Of a stretch of 64,000 nt of DNA, positions 34,101-44,900 are shown piece after piece. The notes under the pieces are model-generated. The model was not told where the DNA came from, ran no database searches, and worked only from the letters and a program-made list of their open reading frames with translations. The DNA comes from Klebsormidium nitens. Its lineage: Eukaryota > Streptophyta > Klebsormidiophyceae > Klebsormidiales > Klebsormidiaceae. Where the stretch lies: NCBI GenBank assembly GCA_000708835.1, contig DF237115.1:1-64000 (forward strand). The letters run 5' to 3'. Every line of letters starts with the position of its first letter. The stretch's first letter is position 1. The translations under genes were made by a program, and so were the position numbers.

Positions 34101-35062
34101 GCGGCCGCGGGGCGCGTCGGCGGGGAGATCAGGAGCCTGCCCATTAATAAAGCCTCGGTGAACGGCCCGTCTTGTCTTCTGATTGAGCACCCTTATTCTT
34201 CTGATTGGGCCAGGAATGGTTGAAGTAAAAAACGCGACGCGGAGCATCGCGGCGAGAATCGTTAGCGTTCTTATTCGCAAAACATCGGTGAGCGGACCGT
34301 TGTGAACTTTGCAGCGTGACGGTTTGCCCTTTGATCCTGGAGCGAAATCGTTCACCCATGAAACGCGGGCCGGTTATTTTCTGGACGAGATGCCTGCTCG
34401 TATCGAGGAAGACCAAGAATGTGTCGATCAAAGCGCTGTAACATGTCGTTGAATGTTTCCGAGTGCTCTGGTGCTACAAATCAGCTGGATTGGCTCCTTT
34501 CGGAAAGGGTGCTGATTGACGCTTTTCAGATTTGGGCGCCCTCTCCTTCCCTGCAAAGTCAACCATTACTTCGACTCCGTGTTCAGCCAACTTCGTCGAT
34601 AGAAAATGGCACGACGAGCGCCCTGCTGACACGTGGAGTTTCGTGATTGGCTGCAGGCAGCGGACATCGCAGCGGGGCCATGCACCATCTGTTTGGACAC
34701 GCCCGAGGAGGGTGACGTCATCAAGCGGCTCCCGTGTATGCACATCTTCCACCAGAAGGTGCGTTGCTCATTTCATCCTTGTTTCCTTGGGGCCACGGAG
34801 GTGGATTGTGCGAGTAGCAATAGATTGGTTAAGGAGAGAAAGTGCTCTGGCAACAAAGACCGTAGACCCTTGTCTCGTAATCCACTCAGCTTACGTACGC
34901 TTAAGCAGTGTTGAACACCTATTGCTGCGCTGTACTTGCATACTGAGCGAGTGCGAAGTTGCAAACGCGCTGAATAAACCTCTCTTTCGTCTGCAGTGCA
35001 TAGACGACTGGCTCCAGCGGCAGCCACTCTGTCCAATTTGCAAGGCCAGTGTACGAACATGA
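28105..35062 (+). CDS. Large RING-H2 E3 ubiquitin ligase with SUMO-interacting-like motifs, 1641 aa
   Basis: Exons 28105-31950, 32465-33033, 33517-33859, 34657-34758 and 34997-35062; phases 0,2,0,0 match, total 4926 nt. Exon 1 alone gives 1282 residues of Gly/Arg/Ser/Glu-rich, probably disordered protein. It contains hydrophobic-acidic stretches of SUMO-interacting type: [15 protein letters not shown] (~147-162), [10 protein letters not shown], and the strong [12 protein letters not shown] (~1128-1139). Residues ~1265-1300 have two [18 protein letters not shown] motifs, common near RING domains. Exon 2 ends in an RGG-like Gly/Arg tract. The RING is split by an intron: Cys1595, Cys1598, Cys1613, His1615, His1618, Cys1621, Cys1632, Cys1635, giving C3H2C3 spacing, so all eight zinc ligands are present. 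The combination suggests a SUMO-targeted ubiquitin ligase acting in the nucleus (inference). Exon 3's 3' edge is repeated in intron 3. Confidence 0.85.
33812..34300 (+). repeat. Intronic copies of the 3' edge of exon 3 of the RING ligase gene
   Basis: The exon end ([11 protein letters not shown] plus donor, true donor after 33859) recurs at ~33945-33995, 34033-34045 (short), 34104-34160 and 34235-34295. The first copy encodes the same [11 protein letters not shown] with only synonymous changes and a GTGAGT donor. The third reads [11 protein letters not shown]. The fourth is worn ([12 protein letters not shown]) but keeps GTGAGC. Confidence 0.88.
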
Positions 35063-37505
35063 TCAAATTCACCGTTGCCTTGCTATTGCTACAGACGAAA
35101 GGGATGTGAAAAAAGAAGACGAGACTCCAATCACTGAGTCGGGTACCGTTACAGTCACTGCAAAAGGGGATTCCCCTGGCTTGCCGAATACAGTCGGGAA
35201 TGAAAGTGAGATGTACATGCTTTTAACATATGGTCCGTTCATACTGGCTAGAGTCTCCTGGCGTGGTTTGTTAATCAAACTCAAAAGGGCCACTCATGCA
35301 ACCATTGTGACGTGTGGACTGCACAGAGCAGTGAGCATATGCCAGCAGACCAGTGCATGCCCGGCATGGTCTGATCATCAGGCGGCCTGATCATCAAGTT
35401 CGAAAAGAGAACATCATTCATCAAGTCAACCCTGCTGCGGACTGACGACATCTACTATTCTCGGGTTTCATGATCTGCATACTATAATTCTGGCGGCTCA
35501 TGCGGCTCTAGTGCCATCATGCATTCTCGCCGGCCACATCGCATGCATGATCGACCAAACCGTAATGATATAAATCAAGGACTCGTCGATACTATGATAC
35601 ATTGATATGGTCTCACCGCGGAGCATTGCCCGATGGCTCAGCGTGGCCCAGGGTTTACAAGAACATGTGACCATATGCATCTGACTCGCGGTGCATGTCA
35701 GTATGCATGATCATTCATGACACGTAACTCAACGCAAACTTCGTTTGCAGATGCTGGCCTAAGGGTCGGAGTGCGTTTGCCAAATGCGCACAGTATGGTT
35801 GACGCGTGACCGCAATATAAAACGCCTCGGTTGTATGTACGCTGCATAAGTCTGCACAGGGCTGCTATATCATGTTCTTTCACATATGCGTCAAATTCTT
35901 GGAGCTCAGGCCTCTTGCTGTATCCCTAGCGCGTCGACTTTGGTCACATTTGTGCAATTCATATAGCTGCATGGCCAGCCGGGCCGCCCCTTTGGCATGC
36001 TATGGGCCAGCCAGCGTCTTGCACGGTACTGTCATGTCAGTGCCAAGCGCGTATCATAGTCAAAGCCAGATCCAGTAGAATGGCCTCCGACTCAAAGGTG
36101 CCGGGGTGCCACCTTGGAGCCAGGTCGGGTGTATCATGTGACTCCTTGTGTAGAGGTGCACTCCCCTAAGGGCGAGAGCTTGCCAAATATTTTACGCGTC
36201 TGCCTGCTTGTGATGATTCCGAAGATTTTGCAGGAGTCAGATAGGTGCACGAGCATTCTTCTCGTGGATAATTTTGTGAGACAACTTGTAAGCTTTGATA
36301 ATGCTAGATCCGACACTTACTGTCTGAGACATCTTCACGGAGGTGGGACCGTAAGCAAGGACCTTGCAGTGTATGTACATGTCAGCCTACAGCTGCATAA
36401 GTCTCCGCAACCGTATCTTGACATCACGTGGTATGTGATGCATCGCTTTCAGAGTCCGTCGACCGCCTGCATCTGCCGCATTCTCCGCGAACCCGGTCTT
36501 CTTGGCAACGTAGTTCTTCAGCTCCTGCATGCCTGCAGTAGCAGAAACGAGGACCCTCAATTCATGAAAGTGCCCTTAAATCAAGGACAAGAAATGAGTT
36601 GGTCAAGTTAAGAGCGAGTCTGGCAAATCTATTTGAAAACAAGAGTCCCGAAATTCAAGACCGTCTGCAAAGAGCCCGCACTTGAGTGTGCTTGAAGCTG
36701 CTCCTGAATGACATTTGAATGTGCTTGCGAAAGCATACGGACGCCTTGTATGATGTGGCCAGCTCTACGTGGGATGCGATGGGAGTTGACGGTCAGAAAT
36801 TTGGGCCAGCACAAGCAGATTTTAATCCGCTTGGGGTTCCAACATGGTCGGAAGACAATGAAAAACCACCCCTGATGGGGCAGCGAACACTTGATCCTGC
36901 ATTCAAAGGGCAGCGGAGGTAGCTTTTTCTCAGATTGAATGAATGTTCTCTGTGCACACATGGTGATTACTGTAGCTGGGTCAATAATATACCAGGAATT
37001 AGCGGTTAATAGAAGAAAATTCACTGACTGGGGGGGCAAATTGCATGACCCGAATACAAAGCTGCAAACACCAGAAGTCCTGGATCCCGAGGAAGGTAAA
37101 ACCTCAGCCACTCTGTGCCAGCTATGTATGACAATGAGGAGATTTCTGACGGCTGTGGAGGCAATGGAGACAATCATAGTTTCATCGTTGTACAATAAAT
37201 GACCAGGGCAGAATCCATTCCTACAATAATTGGATTGCTACAACGGTTGACACAACTCCCGATATCCAATAAACTTCAATTGGTATCTTTTTAGGCAGCT
37301 ACAGCTACGAATTGCGAAGCGGTGAAACTCCTTTCCAATTACAAATCCTGATATCCAATGCATTCACCTCTGCAGCTTGGAAAAACAAGCTCACTGAAAA
37401 GAACACCTGCTTCAATACTGGCCTCATTGTGAGAGGGAGGAATGTACCACTCCAATGCAACCAATTCAATGATGGAGGGGAGTGACCTTAAGGGTTGCGA
37501 TTTAC
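35063..37505. other. Long intergenic region without supported genes
   Basis: About 2.4 kb. 35480-35720 is rich in CATGCA-type words, as in 22.2-22.5 kb. Open frames of up to 188 codons are present at 36.1-37.2 kb on both strands but overlap each other and show no recognisable domain, so none is called. Downstream exons of the membrane-protein exon at 37506-37671 (-) might lie here but could not be found. Confidence 0.4.
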
Positions 37506-37671
37506 CATGACTTGCAAGCTCTGTTGCTGACACGTCCACCTTCTTCTGCCTTGCCTCCTGTAACCGTGCAGAGATCCCCCACCAAACAGGCCGCCCAAGG
37601 TAGAACAGCACCAAGAGCAGGGCTACAATGATAGCGCTGCGAAAGACAAATCGGAAAGTTCTTTGATCCAT
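37506..37671 (-). CDS. Candidate first exon of a small single-pass membrane protein (partial)
   Basis: Starting at the ATG at 37671 the exon encodes 55 residues with a basic start (MDQRTFRFVFR), a transmembrane segment (SAIIVALLLVLFYLG), then RPVWWGISARLQEARQKKVD, and ends in phase 1 at a GTAAAT donor. The layout TM, R-P-x-x-W, I-S-A-x-L-Q recalls short uncharacterised plant transmembrane proteins (weak memory of the family, not certain). No matching following exon was identified on the minus strand, so the gene may be broken or the later exons too short to see. Confidence 0.35.
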
Positions 37672-37878
37672 GGACCCGCTCCTCAGGATCAATAAATTCG
37701 GGTGATTGCAGAATGCTGATCGGATGGTCAGGCACGAATGGAAGCGAACCTCCGAGCTGCCATGACGCTGGTTGGGGGTCGGGAAAGTGTCCTTCTGAGG
37801 CTTCTCTAAAGACTAAACAGAGCAAACTTGAGCAAACTCCTTTCCCAGAAATGCCGACAGGACGACGTCTTGTCAAGG

Positions 37879-38272
37879 CAGTGTTCGTGGCGAAATTGTT
37901 TTTCGAAATGCGCAAAAACTAATTCCTGAGGCGCAAACTCCCCCTAATTGGCGAAATTGGCGAAATTGTCCGTATGCTTATGCAGCATTATGCCTCTGAC
38001 GCTATATACTGGTGTCAAACTTGGTCAAAGTTTGACGTCGACAGCCGTTAACAACTTTCCCGACTGGCTTCCCAAGGTCAGGGCGCACATGACCCCAATT
38101 TCAACCCAAGGCGACTCTGACACCAGCGTCCTGAGCATGCGCGCCTATGCGCGGCCGCGCGGCCGCGCTTAATTTCGCCACCCCTGGCGAAATTGGGTGA
38201 TTTGCGCAAATGTGCGCAAATATTGCGCCAATACCCAATTGGCGCAATAATAAGGTTTCGCCACGAACACTG
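37879..38272. mobile_element. hAT-like MITE, 394 bp, with 8-bp target-site duplication
   Basis: Perfect 17-bp terminal inverted repeats CAGTGTTCGTGGCGAAA bound the element. The flanks are TGTCAAGG (37871-37878) and GGTCAAGG (38273-38280), an 8-bp target duplication with one mismatch, as made by hAT transposases. Subterminal regions repeat GGCGAAATT and TGCGCAAA on both sides. There is no coding capacity, so it is non-autonomous. It is inserted upstream of the membrane-protein exon at 37671 and upstream of the O-fucosyltransferase gene. Confidence 0.88.
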
Positions 38273-38280
38273 GGTCAAGG

Positions 38281-38993
38281 GGACAAATCGTCGAAAGCTA
38301 CCGCGACGTATGCCTGATTGGTTTTATGTAATATACAAGCAATCTTTGCAATATATTGGTTAAAGCTTTGAAAACTAGAAGTGGCCAACATTCAAACTTT
38401 ATCAATGTCGGCTACGTATGTAGTAAAGTCGTCCAATACAGTTCCATTGTACGATGAATATGAGATTATATGACCGCACCCGTGCTTGTCCTCGCGGAAA
38501 AGCAAGTGAACGTTTTGAAGAAGTGGACCGTCACAACATGTGGCGACGTCTGATTCGTCGACAGTTCACGTGCTTTCGAACGTCGACTCTGATTGGCCAG
38601 TGCTCCCACGCCCTTGCTCAAAACAAGCTCACGAGTCACTGCATTGAGATCTGGATCTGTCTTGTCAATGTCAAGGTCACTCTTCAATTCCTCTCAAGAA
38701 CGAAACCACTTTCCTAAATTACTTTTTGCTCTTGTTCTTCTTGCGCGGCACGTCTTACGGAAACCTGACCGCAGTGCAAAGAGGGCGCCGCACATGCCTT
38801 TGACAGCAAGTCCCCTCCAAAGCTGAGCTGACGGATTACTACATTGTTGACTACGTTGGCAGCAGCTCTTGATAATTCTCCTATGTGCAGCCCTGTTCAA
38901 AGCACTTCCTCCACCCTATAGGCTTTGCACTAAGAGGGTACCAGATTGCAGCATGAACTTCTGCTCTGAGGTCACTTGACATGTCTTCTGAAC
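38281..38993. promoter_or_regulatory. Upstream region of the O-fucosyltransferase gene
   Basis: About 0.7 kb with short open frames only. It lies between the hAT-like element and the O-fucosyltransferase start codon and probably holds its promoter; no specific element could be recognised. Confidence 0.35.
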
Positions 38994-41900
38994 ATGTCCC
39001 GGAAGAAAGTTGCAAGAGCAGCTATGACAGCAGCATGGGATGGCGAGCGGAGGTACACCCGTGCGTGGTACTTGATGCTGGCAGCGACGGCCTCATTTCT
39101 GCTGCTGACAGGGGGCTTCATTTGGGGCAGAATCTCTGGAGTAAGCACGTTGCAGCTCATCCAGACTCAAGTCAGGTATGTCGAACCACTCCTTGCTCAG
39201 ACTATGTCTCAGTATTTTTCCAATAAGAAACTCTCAGCATTTGCATGGTTATGAAACTGGTCACTCTTTTTTCTGACGGACAGGCAGCCCAGCTGATTCT
39301 TCGTACGTGTTTGTGAATTTGTTCATTCCTCTGGCGACTCCTTTGTTCCAACATCTGCTGTTCGTCCCCTGGTGGTCCAACTCTTATACTGCTTGTTTGC
39401 TGGCATCTGTTACTCCTATTGTTATTCAGGCCTTTGAACTCGATAATGTGGGAACTTTTTTTCAACGCATACTGCACTACTACCACTACTATCTCCTTGC
39501 GGGAAAGGCGTCACCCCCATAGAGTTAAAAGATGGATAAATTCTGGCCTTACACCCAGGAAACTTTGCAAGAAGGTGAACCTCTAGAGAAACACTAAAGA
39601 ATGGAAAAGATTTGCCCTTTAGGAAACGACAAAGTGCTTGCTTCATGAGCTCAACAAACATGGGCAGACCCACATCATGTCCTTCTTCCATTATAATAGA
39701 CGTTCACAAAGTCGCAGCATTGCGAGCGCCGCTTGTAGTCTTTCCCACTATTCATGCTGTCATGCCGTTTCTCTTCAGAGGAAGGTGTCTCGAAGTGCCC
39801 GTTTCGAAGAAGATTTTTCAAGGAGATAGCCCCCGATTAAACTCCAACAACAGCTGTCTCTTTTGAATGGATAAAAGATTTCGAAGTATGCACATGGGAG
39901 GGTATCCCACCGGTTGGCTTCAAGCAACATAGCAACTGCTGGCAGCTTTCCAATCAGTCTAACTCCTGCATGAAATTCCTAGCATAAGTGGCCATGCCTG
40001 AGAAGAATAGTCTGGTACATCAACGGCGACGAACACTGAACTGACCAGCAAAGACTGCCACGATCTTGATTGTACCTTTGTGTGTATTCCAGAGTGATCC
40101 ACCAAACAGGCGTCTTACCAGAGGATGATTTTCACTTCAAGCGGGGATCACTTGGAAGCTCGACTCAGGAAAGTGCAGTAGGAAGGGCAGCCAGCACAGT
40201 TGGTGGGAGTGAAGGGGTGTTTGATAGAGATAAGATTGTTGCAGAGCAGGGCGAAAGAGAGGACATTTTGTGGCCCTCTGATAGGAAAACGTCTCAGGAG
40301 GAGTCTGGAGGAAAGGGATGGGTAGAAAAAAGCGAGACGGTTAAGTATCTGGCAAACCGGGAACTCGAAGGTGGAAGTGCGAGGGAAACGGAGAGCTTGA
40401 GGGAAGGAAATGGGATCTCAATTGGTGCAGAAACAGAGAACAGCTGGATTCAAGGAAGAGGGATGGTATTGGGGGCGGACGGCTTCCCAACGGCAGAGTG
40501 GAAGTGGGAAACGATGCCAGTGCCAGAGGTGAGTTACTTGAAGTCCCTCAGAACCTCCTTTTGGGGAATTGTTCAGGTTGAAAGGCACCAGCGACATTGC
40601 AGTGCCACCTACAGTGAATAGAGGATGCAGGGCTTTCTGCAGAGCAAGGCGAGCATTCCTCTTGATTTCCGAGTCTGAGGTCCTGTTTTCTGACGGGTGG
40701 TATGGATTGGCTGGCAATGACATCGAGATTCAACCCGAGAAACAATGCCTCCTGACCGTGCAATAAAACAAGGACCTCCAGTAGCACGCGCCTTAGTGCA
40801 GCCGTCCGGTTTTGAATTGAGTCAAGTCGAGCTAGTGACAGTGTTTTGAGGTCCTTAAAATTCAAATCAATGGTGAACACATCTGCACGACAGCGAGTTG
40901 ACATCCACTTGTAACACGATTCTCTTCTAGCTCACCTGTAAGAACCACGCGGCGTAGTCAGAACGATGCAATGTTCTGTTGCAGACAGATCAGACCAAAG
41001 GTAAGTACGGAGGGACGCTCTCCAGAGATTAGAAGACGCACGGTGGCACTTGTCAATCTTTAGTCTGATTCGACCTGTAGCTGCATACATTCGAAAAGTA
41101 ATGTTTCCTGAAACTTCCTAGATAGGTCTCTGAATGTCGTTGGGTCGGGTTTGCAAGCGTCGATGGTATGATTAAATACTTAGGCATGGTGGACCCTGAT
41201 GAATCGTCTCAGCTTCGCGTTTCCTTGTTTACTGAGCAGAAGCAGAAAGCTGCTGTGCAATGGTCTTTCCGTACTTTCGACGATTGACCATTTTCGTCCA
41301 GTGCGAAGCATGACAAGCAGAAAGAATCAACAAAAGGTCCCGCTGTCTTGACACTCGTTGCGTTGCCTTGCAGGGATTTCACAACCCTGACGCAGAACTG
41401 GTAAGCCTCAGCCCAAAGGTGCAATTGTTGAAAATTATCGCAAATCATTGAACATTCATCCAGGACGAAGCTTTTGCGCCTATCCACTGTCGTTGATATA
41501 CGTCATCCCAATATCTTCCTCGATCTCTGCTTTCAGACTCTGTCCTTGCACCAGTTTACCATGTCCTATATACATCTGTTCAAGCACTTATGGGACGGGG
41601 GTCAAGATTCACCCCTTTTCCGGCAATTCATCAATGTAAACGACCAAATGAGAAAGTACGAACGGGAGATTACGGCTTGATATATCGGATGAAAAAGCTG
41701 ATTGACCAGAACGAATGAGTGACTGACAGACCGATCAACCAGAAGATTGACAAATCGACCGACCATTGTAACGACTGAACGAGTGACCGGCTCCTCTTGA
41801 AACGCAGCCCGTCAATTCTCCCCCGGATCTGTGGGACATCCCTCCAGACGAGGGCTGGCGAGCGTGCGATGAACGGCCTGGGGACCACATCGGTTTGCCT

Positions 41901-44900
41901 GAGGGGGGGTCGCAGGGTTACATCAGCGCAGAGCTCGACGGGGGGCTGTGCCAGCAGATTCTGGAGGTGAGGGGGAAACCAGATGTACGATTTCTTTTAG
42001 ACCGCTCTTGCATCGGCTCGTCGCTTTATTTGGCGGATACTAGACGAATATCGCCTGGGTTCCAAATTTGCACGCTCCGTGCTTTGGCCGTAAGAGAGTC
42101 CTCCGCTTTGCCGCTCCTTTCGCAAAACATAGCCGCTCAACAATACCCGGCTAGCGCCAGACATGCGACGATGGAATGTCATTCCAGAAACTAGGCGAAT
42201 CTTCAGACGAGAAAGTGCTTGCGATCCTCGAGTTGTTCAGACAACCCGGTGACCAGATTGGACGGAAAGTCATGCAGTCCTCCTTTTGTTCCATTGTCGT
42301 CAGTCCCATCAGACGTCCGGTGTCCAGTATGTCTGTTTCGGTGTCTCGGTCCAGGACCAGACTGAGATTCGTACATCGTCGCTCAAGTTTTGCAGATGTG
42401 CGACGCCGTGGCTCTGGCGCGGATCTTGAACGCCACGCTGGTGCTTCCCGACCTCAAGTACGACCTGTTCTGGAAGGACAGCACGTGAGCCGCGCTTCCC
42501 CGGCGTGCATCCGATCCATGTCAACGGCTGCCCTTGTCTTCAATTAGTTCGGCTACTACTTCTTCCGCGAGAAACAAACGAGATGTGATCAGACCTGTTC
42601 CGTCGAGCTTGCAATCTTGGGTCGCGTTTGGTATTGGTGGACTCTATCGAGCTCATCCATTGAGTCCAGTCGCTTTTCCCTGACGCAAAATCCGATCGAG
42701 ACGCGACGTGATGGGATCTCTGTCTCCAAACCTTCAGACTCCCTCCCCTCTGACGTTATCAATACGACCTGTGCATCGCTTTGAGCAAAACCTCTCGAAC
42801 AAAACATCCTTTGCGTTCACGCCACGCCTTCGCCTCTTTGCCTGTCAGGCGCATGTCCGAGGTAATCGACGTCGACTATTTCCGGAAGACGCTGGAGGCT
42901 GACGTCAGGATCGTCACCCGGGAGGAGCTACCCGCGGGGTTGCAGGAGAAGGACACGTGGCAAGTGGCCAAGAAAACATATCTTGGCACGCCGGAGGTGA
43001 GCGGATCTTTGCACAAGAGCGCCTGGACAAGCTTGAACCGGGTCAGCTGATGCCGAAAGTATCGGTCGTTGTTAGTGCTATTGATATCGTTATTATCTCG
43101 TGTACGATCCGAGGGCCGCCCTACTTCGTGCCTACGGGCTATCTTTTCCGCAGAAGTAGACCGAAAACTTAAATAGCTTTATGGATCCTTCAAAATAACC
43201 GTCACAACCGTGTTGGATGAAGAACCCCGGATTGTCCAGACGTGCTTCGGAACGAGCCTCCACAACAACGAAACGGAATCGAATCTTCTTTGCATCTAGG
43301 GTACCGCTCCTTCGCGCCTCTCCTCTTGCCCGTTCGTGTGCTCCTCTGCCGACGGGCTTCTTTGACCCCAGTAAAAACATAGTTGTAGAGAATCTGTATC
43401 GACAGTTCTTAAGTCGGTCCTTCACTTGACATTGACATCCCATTTATGGTGTCTCCAGGAGTACCGCGACTTGGCGCCGCTCCTCTCGCCCGTGCGCGTG
43501 CTCTTGGTCCGTTGAAGTCCTTCAATCCTTTCTAATCTCTCAGATTATTTCTTCACAATCAAGGAAGTAACGAACCTGTTGAAAATCAATTTATTATTTT
43601 GTTACCAGGAGTACCGCAGCTTTGCGCCGCTCCTCTCGCCCGCCAACGTGCTCTTCTTCCGCTACCCGTTCTTCGAGCCCCTCGCGCACCAGCTGACGCC
43701 CCGCCTCGACAAGCTGCGGTGCCGCACCAAGTACCGCGCGCTGCGCTTTGCGCCAGACGTGCTGGCGGTGGGGGACCGGGTCATGAGCCGCATGAGGGCC
43801 GAGGGGGACGGGCGCTTCCTTGCGCTGCATTTGCGCTTTGAGGAGGTGAGCTAACGACGAGATTACCGTAATGGAAAGGTATGAATCCGAAAAAAAAAAT
43901 GAATGATTATGTACCATTCGGACTGCTACATTACCTGTTTTTCGTTTGGAAAATGATTTTTCGGATTCATTGTGTAATTGCTCAAGTGCCGTCGGATTCT
44001 CAAAGTCTTAGCCGGGCAGGCCAGATATGGGGGAAGAATGTGCTCGGGGAGCAGTTCCGAGCACATCCGGATTCAGGGGCGCATTCATTTTAACAAAACC
44101 GGCAAAAGAGGTCGTATTCAATTGAACAATTACCATTTTCGACCATTCGGGTTCATACCTTTCCACTACGGTACCAACTATCCAGGTGCCCGACCTCGTA
44201 ATCGTGTAGGATAATCTTGGATGCTGACCTCCTAGTCCATTTCGAGGATTTGAACAAGAAGAACTGCGTCGTGCCTGTGCTTCGCGGAGGTGCGTCTGCT
44301 TCTACTGTGCACTGATTCGTTTTTGGAATGCTGAAACTTCCATTGTACCAGCACTTTTTCTTTTAGAAACCAGTTATCAGGGAATCAATCTGCATTTGCG
44401 CTTCGAGAAGATGCGTCTGCTGGACTGATCTGTTTCCTTGAGATGCTCGAGTTTCTTTTTCTCAAGCACTCTTTTGTTCAAAATCCGCTTATCAGGGAAG
44501 CAATCTCCAGTTCTGCTTCGAAGGTGCGTCTGCGTCTATTCTGCATCCATTTGGATTTTGAAGTGCTTAAGTATCTGGTGTACAAGCAGCAATCTCTTTC
44601 GCTTAGAGATTCATCTGCGAATCTACCTGACAACGGAAGCTCAGAACTTCAGGCGACGGACTTCAAAAGCGTGGGGTGGACGATCTTGCTAGCGGAATCG
44701 TCTCAATTCTTTGCGCTTTGGAAGTTTGAACAATAAGGAATTGCGTTGCCCTGCACTTCACAAACGGGTGATTCTGCTCTCCCATTGAAACCTCGATCAC
44801 ACCTCTTGTTCTCTGGCAAAACTTGCAAGCTTTTATGCACACGGAGAGGATAAGAAAGGCTGTACGCAGGGTGTTATTGAATCAACAGATAAAAGTCAAC

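Noticed and set aside
36114-37202. Several open frames of 90-190 codons on both strands
   Set aside because: Overlapping, no domain, no plausible splice joins to the 37671 exon.
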